From the NCBI RefSeq assembly GCF_905372335.1, contig NZ_CAJPOU010000021.1:1-25748 (forward strand): a DNA stretch of 25,748 nt. Direction: 5' to 3'. The number at the start of each line of letters is the position of its first letter. Positions within the stretch are counted from its first letter, which is position 1. Shown in pieces: positions 1-7,807 of the stretch. Source of the DNA: Streptococcus sp. A12 (GTDB lineage Bacteria > Bacillota > Bacilli > Lactobacillales > Streptococcaceae). The position numbers and the translations under genes were made by a program. The notes under the pieces are model-generated. The model was given only the letters and a program-made list of their open reading frames with translations, was not told where the DNA came from and made no database searches.

Positions 1-168
1 GTTCCTCTGTTGTTGTAGTAGTTGTTGTAGTTGTAGGTTCCTCTGTTGTTGTAGTAGTTGTTGTAGTTGTAGGTTCCTCTGTTGTTGTAGTGGTTGTTGT
101 AGTTGTAGGTTCCTCTGTTGTTGTAGTGGTTGTTGTAGTGGTTGTTGTAGTGGTTGTTGTAGTTTCCC
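1..168 (-). repeat. 36-nt tandem repeat encoding Thr-rich stalk
   Basis: Three near-identical 36-nt units begin at 1, 37 and 73, and a fourth, irregular and longer one runs from 109 to about 168. On the coding strand each unit reads as nine threonines followed by Glu-Glu-Pro. The array continues past the window edge, so the copy number is unknown. Such in-frame repeats normally form an extended, possibly O-glycosylated stalk and vary in length between strains. Confidence 0.9.
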
Positions 169-1159
169 CTTCACCTTCACCAGACGCATTGTAGATGGCT
201 ACCTTAGCAGGGTAGCTACGTTCACTCGGGAAGTTTTCAGCTTTCCACTTGATGACATTATTAACTACATCGCCTTTTTTCTTAGCTTCAGTCAACTCAG
301 TTGTGTACTCCAAGAACATTGGCCAGTTCCAGTTGTCACCAAAGTTGATAGTGAAACCAGTGATTTGACCTGCATCATTCCTTGTATACACAGCTTTACT
401 AGTGAAGTTATCAGATGGGCTAAGTTTTGAAAGTTGAGTTTCGCTTTCGATAGCTTTAGGTTGAGTTGCGTAACGTACAGCACGAAGGCTTCCTTCTACC
501 AATACTTGTCCGTCTGCAAGCTCATCTGTGATAACCATCTTGTTCAATTTATCTTGACCAGCATTCAAGATAACTTTCCACTTGATACGTTTTGGATTTT
601 GTGGGTCTTGATATCCATACTTGTACTCGTATTGACCAATCGCAGTAGAATCTGGCTCGTAAGTCAAGTTGTATGTTTGCTCACCATACTTGAATGTCTT
701 TTGGCCAGGCTCAGTAACAGTAGCAGCATTTACAACGACGTTATACTTCAATGACATTCTTTTATTGTTAGGATTTTTAGAGAAATAGTCAGTGAACGTT
801 ACTGTTGTTTTACCAGTAGCTGGGTCAGCAACTGCATTACCAACGATGTCAGATCCGTTTTTGATTGGGAATTCTGACTTAGTAGGCCAGTTCAATTCTT
901 TTGGCAAGTCAAGAACAAGTGTATCACCTGCATTGATTGCTTGAGAATCTGGGAAAGTAATGCTGTTTGTAGCTTCCATGGCTTGACCTCTACCTACTTT
1001 AGTATCAGCAGTAATAGGTTTGCCATCGAGGGTAATAGTCGTGTTGTTGGTATAGTTTGTAACTTCGTCAGCAAAAATCGTTGTTACGACTGTCAAAGCT
1101 AAAACTAGGACACTACAAAATGCTAAAACTCGCTTAATGCTTGTTTTTGTAGTTTGCAT
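1..1159 (-). CDS. MSCRAMM-like surface adhesin, C-terminus outside window
   Basis: The reading frame starts with ATG at 1159 (AAGGAG Shine-Dalgarno at 1166-1171, 6-nt spacing) and stays open for 386 codons to the window edge, so the stalk end and any LPXTG anchor are not visible. Residues 1-30 form a signal peptide (basic start, hydrophobic core, ending TIFA before DEV). Residues about 31-335 look like two Ig-fold subdomains of the collagen/fibrinogen-binding adhesin type. The first ends in TFTDY (residues 121-125), close to the TYTFTDYVD latch motif of staphylococcal and streptococcal MSCRAMMs. The second carries the IKWKVILN and ITDEL patterns typical of the collagen-binding N3 fold. After residue about 335 comes an almost pure Thr/Glu/Pro stalk. 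Inferred role: adhesion to a host or salivary glycoprotein; the ligand cannot be predicted. It has its own promoter and lies 81 nt downstream of the G5 protein gene, so the two are neighbours but probably separate units. Confidence 0.8.
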   Translation of the reverse strand, partial: MQTTKTSIKRVLAFCSVLVLALTVVTTIFADEVTNYTNNTTITLDGKPITADTKVGRGQAMEATNSITFPDSQAINAGDTLVLDLPKELNWPTKSEFPIKNGSDIVGNAVADPATGKTTVTFTDYFSKNPNNKRMSLKYNVVVNAATVTEPGQKTFKYGEQTYNLTYEPDSTAIGQYEYKYGYQDPQNPKRIKWKVILNAGQDKLNKMVITDELADGQVLVEGSLRAVRYATQPKAIESETQLSKLSPSDNFTSKAVYTRNDAGQITGFTINFGDNWNWPMFLEYTTELTEAKKKGDVVNNVIKWKAENFPSERSYPAKVAIYNASGEGEGETTTTTTTTTTTTTTTTEEPTTTTTTTTTEEPTTTTTTTTTEEPTTTTTTTTTEE

Positions 1160-1189
1160 AATAAACTCCTTATTTATTAATTTTTTATC

Positions 1190-1217
1190 ATTGTAACATA
1201 ATTGTTTTACTTTGCAA
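1190..1217 (-). promoter_or_regulatory. Promoter of the MSCRAMM-like adhesin
   Basis: On the minus strand, a -35 TTGCAA (1212-1217) is followed after 16 nt by an extended -10, TGT-TACAAT (-10 hexamer at 1190-1195). The -35 lies inside a perfect 14-nt palindrome (1208-1221, TACTTTGCAAAGTA), which could be an operator. No terminator for the upstream G5 gene is visible in this 81-nt gap, so readthrough is possible. Confidence 0.55.
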
Positions 1218-1240
1218 AGTATTTTTTATCTTTTTCTTAC

Positions 1241-4200
1241 TTATCGTTCATTTTTTTGTCTATTGAAGAAACGAAAAGTGATAATTGATAAGATGAAGCC
1301 TAGGATAGATAGGATCCAGCTCTCTTTTGTACCTGTATTCGGCAATCGATTTTCTCGAATTTCCCCACTATCTTTTTGGCTACTTATTATAGAATCAACT
1401 TTGGTTTCAACTTTTGGTTTTGTTGAAACATGATTGAGCTCCTCAACTTTATTACCAGGTTGGTCGTTTTTCTCGCTCTTCTTCACTACTTTTGTACCAA
1501 GTTCAGTAATTTCATGAACAGGTTCTTCGATCAGTGTCACTTGGATTAATTCCTTCTTGATGACACGACCTTCTTGAATAGTCAAGCGGTATTTGTATTG
1601 ACGTTTACCTGTTTTCCCTTCTTGCAAGAGGGCAACTGTCCCTTCTGCTTTATTAGGATTCTCGACAATCCTCTTTTCAAAGGCGACAACTTCTACCTCA
1701 ACTAGCTCCTCTGTTGTAATAGTAGAAAGTTGTTTTGTTCCAACTAAGATTACTCGAGTAACTGCTTTTCTGATAATCTTGGTATCAACCAATGTAGAAG
1801 AACGCTCTTCATCATTGAAGTAGTATTTTTCAAAAGTCTTATGGATCAGTCCGTCTTGGCCTTCTTGGAAGACTCTAGTTTCACCTTCTGCCAAGCTTTC
1901 GTCATTGCGATATTCTGTCTGATGAGTAATGACCTCATCCTCAGTCACCAAGACTGTACGCTCAACTCCAGCACCCACTACAACGACTTGGTTGATAGGT
2001 TGAGTCGTGATAACCGTTCTTAGATACTCACGTTGAGTTTCTTTTCCATTGACATAGGTTACTTGGTAGTAGTCTGTTTGACTTCCTTCTTGGCCTTCTA
2101 CTTCGACCAAACGATAGGTTACAGGCTTAGACTTGTCCTCCCGAACGATGGTGTTGTATGGGATTGCGCTTGTTGTGCTGATTTCCTTGGTTTCAGTAAC
2201 CTGAGAACCGATATGGATAATCTGTTCGAGTGCTGGACGCAACTCTTTGACGCTAATCAAGTCCGTCTTGACTAATACACCATCTTTATAAGTTAGCTGA
2301 TAAATTTTTTCTACCAAGCCAGCTCGACCTTCTTGAACAAGCTTACGTTCACCTTTTGGCATGTTTTCATCAATAACGGTAACTGTTCTAAAGTTAGTCT
2401 CCTCAGTTCGCGTTTCCTGCTTCACTTTAACATTTGGAACATGTTTTGTCCCTACTAAAATGATGGTCGGAACTGCTTCTCTGACAGTTTTACTTTCGAT
2501 CAGTTTTGAAGAACGTTCCTCGTCATTGAAGTATTGTTTCTCGATCGTCTTACGGATCAATCCATCCTGACCTTCTTGGATAATCTTTGTTTCACCTTCT
2601 GGAAGAGTGTCGTCATTACGGAATTCCGTTGGACTTGTGATTCGCTCTTCCTGAATTTCAAACATTATACGCTCGATTCCAGAACCTTCAACTAAGACTT
2701 TATTAACAGGCTGAACTGTAATATCCGTTCTGAGATGTTCACGTTTCGTTTCCTTACCATTGACATAAGTTACTTGATAGTAGTCTGTTTGTGTTCCTTC
2801 TTGACCCTCTACTTCAACAAGGCTGTAACCAACTGGCTTGGTCTTATCCTTACGAATAATGACATTGTAAGGGATTGGACTAGTTATGTTGATTTCCTTA
2901 GTTTCAGTGACTTGAGTACCGATATGGATAATCTCATCCTGAACTTTTTGAACTTCCTTGCTACTGATCAAGTCTGTCTTGATTAAGACTCCGTCTTTGT
3001 AAGTCAGTTGGTAAATTTTTTCAATGATACCAGTTCGACCTACTTGAACCACCTTCGTTTCACCTTTTGGTAGGTCTGGATCTTCGATGTTTTGAGTCTT
3101 ATAGGCAATCTTCTCAGTCTGAGTGTCTTGTTCTACCTTGATGGTTGGTACATGTTTTGTACCCACTAAGATGATCGTTGGAGTTGCTTCTTTGATCAAT
3201 TTGCTTTCTACTAATTTCGTAGAACGCAACTCATCATTGAAGTAACGTTTCTCGATTGTCTTACGAAGGAGTCCTTCCTCACCAACTTGGGTAATCTTCG
3301 TTTCACCTTCTGGAAGTGTGTCATCGTTGCGGTACTCAGTTGTACTTGTGATCTTGTCTTCTTGAATTTCAAAGAGAGCACGTTCTACTCCTGCACCTTC
3401 GACAATCACCTTGTCAACAGCTTCTCTAACGACCGTTGTCTTCAAATGTTCCCGTTTGGTTTCGGTACCATTGATGAAGGTTACTTTATAGAGGTCTGAT
3501 TTCTCACCATCTTGGCCTTCTACTTCAGTCACTCGATAGCCGATTGGTTTCGTAGTGTCTTTGCGAACCTTGACTATAAATGGAATTGGGCTTGTCTCGC
3601 TTGCTTCTCTAATTTCTTTGACACGAGTTCCGACTTGGATGATTTCATCTACTGGATCTGTAGTAATGTTAGATTCTACAAATGTACGAGATGTCTCTTC
3701 TCCATTCACTTTCGTTACAGAGTAGCGATTTGTTTTCTGGCCTTTCTTACCTGCCTGGATAACCTTAGTTGCCCCTGCAGGAAGCTGATCTGAAAACTCT
3801 TTGAGAGTATTGTAATCGATTGACTCTGTCTCATCTACAAGCTCAGTTGTTTCCACGATAGGTGTCGCATTCCCGACACGAACGACACGGTTGACTGCAT
3901 CTGTAATTTTGTGTTCAGAAACGATGGTACGACCGATTTCTTTACCATTTCGATAGCTGACCAAGAAGGTGCGGATAATCTGTCCTGGAGTTCCTTCTTC
4001 ATCGACAACACTTTCTCCTGCTGGAAGTGTATTGTCTGAGACATAAATCGTCTTGAATGGAACATCAACTTGCTCATCCAATGTACGTTCTGTCATCTTA
4101 GAAGTACCGATTACAGTGATTTCATCAACTGCTTTTGGTTCTTCCACTTTCGAGATTTCTTGACGAGCAACTTCAACATCATCCTCATAGGTGACTTCAT

Positions 4201-7200
4201 AAGTTGTTGTTATTGTACCTGGTGAGCCGACCTGAGTAATCTTACTGTAGCCTTCTGGTTGAGTTTCATCTTTTTCAATAACCTTGTTGAATTTTTTTTC
4301 TTCGACAACAACTACAGATCTGACTGAGACAACTACACCGAGACCTTTAACAATAATCTTGTCTTTCTTCTCTTTAAGGACATTTTCATTGACCAAGGCA
4401 CGGTCAACAAGTTCATCATTGAGGTAAGTCAGTTTGTATTGCTTTTCAATTCGACCTTTCTCACCGTCTTGACGGACTTCTTCGTAACCTTTTGGTTTCG
4501 TATAGTCGTATTCGATGACTGTTTCAAAGTCTACATCTTTGATTTCAGTAGTGTATTCTGCTTTTTCTACTGCACTACCAACTGTGATAATGTGTTTGAC
4601 TGGTTTGTCAATTACTGTTTCAGACATCAATGTCTTACCAGCTTCCTTACCATTCAGTTTTCTGATTTGGTAAGTCTTTTCAACTGAACCATTCTTACCA
4701 GCTTGATTTTCAAATTGATAAGTCTTTGGTTTTGTTGGATCCGTTCTAATTTCTGTTTCGTATTCAACAGTTTCTTTCTCAGTAACAGTTTCAAATGTTT
4801 CTGTCGCTGTACCAATCAAGACGATTTCTCTCGTAGGCTCTTGAATTACTTCCTCAGATTCAATCTGACGACCTACAATTGTATCACCAACTTTGGTAAT
4901 CTTATAAACATTAACTTTCTTACCAGGTACACCTTTTTGTACAGTTTCTTTAAATCCAATAGGAAGTTCATCTGTTTCACGAGTTTCGATGATGTACTCT
5001 GTTGTTGTCGTTGTCCGAAGTGTTTCAACCGTTTTGTCACCAACGATATCTACCGGAGCTAATGGCTTGCCATCAAGAGTGTTACGTCCAAGGAAGACAT
5101 TATTACTCTTGGCATTTAAGTTCACCCACTCACCATTATATAGTCTAAAGAAACCATTTTTGTTTGGTGTGTCTGCGATGAACTTGTTGTCTGTTGCTGT
5201 TACTTTGACAGTGTCGTTAAGACGGTTGATACCAAAGAAGGCTTGCATCAAGTCTTTGATAACTGCTCCGTCTGTTTTACGAGTAACATCATAACGTTGC
5301 CATGGTTCATTGTCTTTATACTTGAAGGTATTGCTATTGACATAAATCGAAGCAGCGTTTGTACTTTCAATCGCAACCGCATTTTTCCATCTAGATTTAA
5401 TCTTAGAGACGGTCAACTCATTGTTATCAATGTTAATGCTTCCTCTAGTTTTAGTAAATGGTACTTTTGTAACCTTGTTGACACGTTTACCAGTTGTACG
5501 GTCAATAACACTTGCTACATAAGTTGTATCATCATTGATGTAAATCGGTAACTGCTTGATGTCATCTACTTCAATCTTGTTTCTTGAAATAGTAATGTCA
5601 CCTGAACCGCCACCTTCAACACCTCTAGATGCTTGGGCTGTATTATTGTTAACAGAGATGATATAGTCTGTCGAATCACCAGTGATGGTGTTTCCTTCGA
5701 TATTCAGGCTATAATCGTTTGAACTTTCGTTATTTCTAAAGAGGATACCAAATGTTCCTAGTTGTCCATCTTCAAATGGTTTTGTCAAACCTTCGATAGT
5801 GTTATTTGAAATGACATAACGACCTTTATCAAGAGGTTTAGTCCATTTATGGTTTTTCTCATTTGTCAGGATAGAGATAGCTGTGTAACCACGGTAACGA
5901 GCTGGATCATCATCATCGTTTTCCAACTTAGAGTTTGGATCTTGTGTTACCTTGTTGTTACGAATAATGACATCTGTCATAGGGTTAGCACGGTTATAAA
6001 CCTCGATACCATTCAAACGGTCTCCGAGTGAAACGTTGTTTTCGATGAGGATCTTATTCCCATCATGGATATCCAATCCTTTACGGTAGTTGTAGTTGGT
6101 ATAGTTCCCAGTATAGGTAATACCATCATTATAAGACCCTGCCATTGAGGCTGCGCCATATCCAGTACCACCATCCAACACATGCCCGTTGTAAGATAAG
6201 ATATTATTGTCAACAACAAAATTACGTTGGTAACCGAACATAACACCAGCAACACGGTTATTGTGAAGGAAAGAGTTGGTTACCTTGTTGCCGTCCATGA
6301 TTGGAACATCTGGATCTCCGATAGACTTGACTTCGTTTGAAACTTTTTCGGAGATACTACTATAACGGATTGGTCTTCCATTGCTATCATACTCTTGCGC
6401 TGTTGCCTTGCTTGAACCAAAGAAGACACCAGCTCTGTTGAATTTCATGGCACGAACATCATTAATCGTAACATTTGAAGAATCGTTTACATAGATACCG
6501 TTTGAACGTCCAAAGTATGATTTCCCTTTACGGTAAAACTCATTATCTTTAGTGTAGTCTGATGAATCATAGGCATGCTCAACCGTTAAGCGACCTACAG
6601 TAAAGTTATTCTGATTTTGAATGAGGATTGCAGACTCGTAACGGTTATCTGTCAAGTTTGTTTCCGGATCGTGCTCGCCATCTTGCTTTTTGTTAAACAC
6701 GATTTTTGTATTGTTACGACTTGGACCACTACCAATCAAACCTTTTACATTAGCATAGTTTTCATCAATAACCAAGGTATTCTTCAGCAAAACTGTCCCT
6801 GATAGCATAACAGAAGCGCCACCCTCAACCTCGTTGGCCGCAGAGAGCGCCTTTTTGATTGCTTCACTTGCTTCAACTTTTCCTGTTGTATCAAGACCAA
6901 AATCTGTTGCTTTTACATATTTACCGTAATCCGCATCATCGTATACTTTTGTATTGCTAGCTGCAGCTCTTCTACGACGGACTTTAGGAGTTGGAGTTGC
7001 TGCCGTTTCAGCTTCATTTGTACTTGTATCGGAAGGTGTAACCGAAGCAGGAATTGGAGCTTCCTTCTTTTCTACACTATTAAGAGTTGTTTCGGCTTTA
7101 CTATCTTTATCAGAAGAAGATGTCTCTGTCGAAGGGTTCTTAGCATCCTCCTCAGAGCTTTTCGTTTCCTTTTCCGTTAAAGCCGGAGCTGGATATTTCT

Positions 7201-7438
7201 TATCTTCCTGATCAACTGCCAGCTTTTCTTCTGAATTTGGCTCTGTAACTACTCTTGTTTCAGCTTCTGGAATAGAAACCGTTGTATTCAATGCTGGTTG
7301 GTTTTCATCCTGATTCTTAATAAGACTTTCATTTGAATTGTCAAAAGAATCCGCACTAGCTTTTACCTGTCCTAATTGAAATGTTGTTAACACCCCAATT
7401 GCTAACAAAGAGTACTTGGTTGTTTTTTTTATATTCAT
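1241..7438 (-). CDS. Giant LPXTG surface protein: beta-helix head plus 15 G5 domains
   Basis: 2065 residues, ATG at 7438 with an AGGAGG ribosome site. Residues 1 to about 30 form a signal peptide. Residues 30-150 are a disordered Glu/Ser/Thr linker ending in an RRRRAAA patch. Residues about 163-790 look like a right-handed parallel beta-helix: the start (FGLDTTG..EAIKKAL) resembles the pectate-lyase-type opening, followed by many Asn-rich PbH1-like turns (for example GNTITGDS, VNSNTFKYKD) and a DIHDG motif. From residue about 800 to 1982 there are 15 tandem G5 domains of 77-81 residues, each ending in a VGT/VGS/GAG motif. A short linker leads to LPNTG (2032-2036), a hydrophobic segment and a basic tail, so sortase A should anchor it to peptidoglycan. 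I saw no cysteines. G5 domains occur in streptococcal zinc metalloproteases and in biofilm proteins such as Aap/SasG. The head could bind or cleave a glycan. Enzymatic activity is inference; the architecture is clear. Confidence 0.88.
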   Translation of the reverse strand: MNIKKTTKYSLLAIGVLTTFQLGQVKASADSFDNSNESLIKNQDENQPALNTTVSIPEAETRVVTEPNSEEKLAVDQEDKKYPAPALTEKETKSSEEDAKNPSTETSSSDKDSKAETTLNSVEKKEAPIPASVTPSDTSTNEAETAATPTPKVRRRRAAASNTKVYDDADYGKYVKATDFGLDTTGKVEASEAIKKALSAANEVEGGASVMLSGTVLLKNTLVIDENYANVKGLIGSGPSRNNTKIVFNKKQDGEHDPETNLTDNRYESAILIQNQNNFTVGRLTVEHAYDSSDYTKDNEFYRKGKSYFGRSNGIYVNDSSNVTINDVRAMKFNRAGVFFGSSKATAQEYDSNGRPIRYSSISEKVSNEVKSIGDPDVPIMDGNKVTNSFLHNNRVAGVMFGYQRNFVVDNNILSYNGHVLDGGTGYGAASMAGSYNDGITYTGNYTNYNYRKGLDIHDGNKILIENNVSLGDRLNGIEVYNRANPMTDVIIRNNKVTQDPNSKLENDDDDPARYRGYTAISILTNEKNHKWTKPLDKGRYVISNNTIEGLTKPFEDGQLGTFGILFRNNESSNDYSLNIEGNTITGDSTDYIISVNNNTAQASRGVEGGGSGDITISRNKIEVDDIKQLPIYINDDTTYVASVIDRTTGKRVNKVTKVPFTKTRGSINIDNNELTVSKIKSRWKNAVAIESTNAASIYVNSNTFKYKDNEPWQRYDVTRKTDGAVIKDLMQAFFGINRLNDTVKVTATDNKFIADTPNKNGFFRLYNGEWVNLNAKSNNVFLGRNTLDGKPLAPVDIVGDKTVETLRTTTTTEYIIETRETDELPIGFKETVQKGVPGKKVNVYKITKVGDTIVGRQIESEEVIQEPTREIVLIGTATETFETVTEKETVEYETEIRTDPTKPKTYQFENQAGKNGSVEKTYQIRKLNGKEAGKTLMSETVIDKPVKHIITVGSAVEKAEYTTEIKDVDFETVIEYDYTKPKGYEEVRQDGEKGRIEKQYKLTYLNDELVDRALVNENVLKEKKDKIIVKGLGVVVSVRSVVVVEEKKFNKVIEKDETQPEGYSKITQVGSPGTITTTYEVTYEDDVEVARQEISKVEEPKAVDEITVIGTSKMTERTLDEQVDVPFKTIYVSDNTLPAGESVVDEEGTPGQIIRTFLVSYRNGKEIGRTIVSEHKITDAVNRVVRVGNATPIVETTELVDETESIDYNTLKEFSDQLPAGATKVIQAGKKGQKTNRYSVTKVNGEETSRTFVESNITTDPVDEIIQVGTRVKEIREASETSPIPFIVKVRKDTTKPIGYRVTEVEGQDGEKSDLYKVTFINGTETKREHLKTTVVREAVDKVIVEGAGVERALFEIQEDKITSTTEYRNDDTLPEGETKITQVGEEGLLRKTIEKRYFNDELRSTKLVESKLIKEATPTIILVGTKHVPTIKVEQDTQTEKIAYKTQNIEDPDLPKGETKVVQVGRTGIIEKIYQLTYKDGVLIKTDLISSKEVQKVQDEIIHIGTQVTETKEINITSPIPYNVIIRKDKTKPVGYSLVEVEGQEGTQTDYYQVTYVNGKETKREHLRTDITVQPVNKVLVEGSGIERIMFEIQEERITSPTEFRNDDTLPEGETKIIQEGQDGLIRKTIEKQYFNDEERSSKLIESKTVREAVPTIILVGTKHVPNVKVKQETRTEETNFRTVTVIDENMPKGERKLVQEGRAGLVEKIYQLTYKDGVLVKTDLISVKELRPALEQIIHIGSQVTETKEISTTSAIPYNTIVREDKSKPVTYRLVEVEGQEGSQTDYYQVTYVNGKETQREYLRTVITTQPINQVVVVGAGVERTVLVTEDEVITHQTEYRNDESLAEGETRVFQEGQDGLIHKTFEKYYFNDEERSSTLVDTKIIRKAVTRVILVGTKQLSTITTEELVEVEVVAFEKRIVENPNKAEGTVALLQEGKTGKRQYKYRLTIQEGRVIKKELIQVTLIEEPVHEITELGTKVVKKSEKNDQPGNKVEELNHVSTKPKVETKVDSIISSQKDSGEIRENRLPNTGTKESWILSILGFILSIITFRFFNRQKNER
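1493..3625 (-). repeat. Three 711-nt units, each encoding three G5 domains
   Basis: G5 domains 7-9, 10-12 and 13-15 form three consecutive blocks with boundaries at 3625, 2914, 2203 and 1493, so each block is exactly 711 nt (237 residues). Within each block the order is the same: a domain opening with QVTETKE or a variant, then one opening with VER..(FEIQE) and containing YFNDE, then one opening with KHVP or a variant and containing a YQLTYKDG-like motif. The last domain of the third block has diverged most. This indicates two in-register duplications of a three-domain cassette. Confidence 0.85.
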
Positions 7439-7556
7439 AATTCCTCCTCTTTCATTTAATTCTTCCCACTTTTCTTAATCTATACTTTTCAACTAAACCA
7501 ACCTTTTAACAAAGATTCAATTATTTATAAGGTGGATAGAAATGAATTTTACTTTA

Positions 7557-7585
7557 ATGATACTTATTGTTTGATAGAAAGTCAA
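7557..7585 (-). promoter_or_regulatory. Promoter of the G5/beta-helix surface protein
   Basis: The minus strand shows TTGACT (7580-7585), a 17-nt spacer and TATCAT (7557-7562), which predicts an untranslated leader of roughly 110 nt before the ATG at 7438. The 369-nt gap 7439-7807 holds this AT-rich promoter region, the long leader and the terminator of the next gene (7700-7730). I saw no convincing small gene in it. Confidence 0.55.
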
Positions 7586-7699
7586 CTATTTTATTATATA
7601 AATTTTTACCTAAAATAATTCCTTTTCTATTTTCCTTTAATCCTCTATAAAACTGAAGAACGTTCACTATATAGCTTCTATCAATCTCTTATTAAATAA

Positions 7700-7730
7700 T
7701 AAAAAGCTGCCGTGTATAACCGACAGCTTT
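7700..7730 (-). terminator. Rho-independent terminator of the DUF2079 gene
   Basis: The arms at 7703-7712 and 7721-7730 pair over 10 bp on the minus strand (one G-U) around an 8-nt loop, and are followed by a U-rich run (GCUUUUUAUUAUU). On the plus strand the same position is a C-A mismatch, so it works as a minus-strand terminator, about 80 nt after the stop at 7808. Confidence 0.8.
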
Positions 7731-7807
7731 ATTCAAATGTCATTTGAGATTTAAAAACATTCAAGACACTTACATTTTGCTCTAAAATTAAGAAAAGATT
7801 CTTCAGA

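Noticed and set aside
2852..2860. TACGAATA (ComX-box 8-mer) on the plus strand near 2853, and another near 5956
   Set aside because: Both lie inside the giant surface-protein gene, encode Ile-Arg codon pairs on the other strand, and have no plus-strand gene downstream.
2033..2986. Plus-strand open frames of 60-90 codons opposite the G5 domains
   Set aside because: They recur at the same place in each 711-nt unit, so they are mirror images of the G5 code, with Phe/Leu/Ser-rich sequence and no ribosome sites.
7733..7747. Perfect short palindrome TCAAATG-T-CATTTGA
   Set aside because: It sits between the DUF2079 stop and its terminator, cannot form a hairpin with a 1-nt loop, and matches no regulator site I know.
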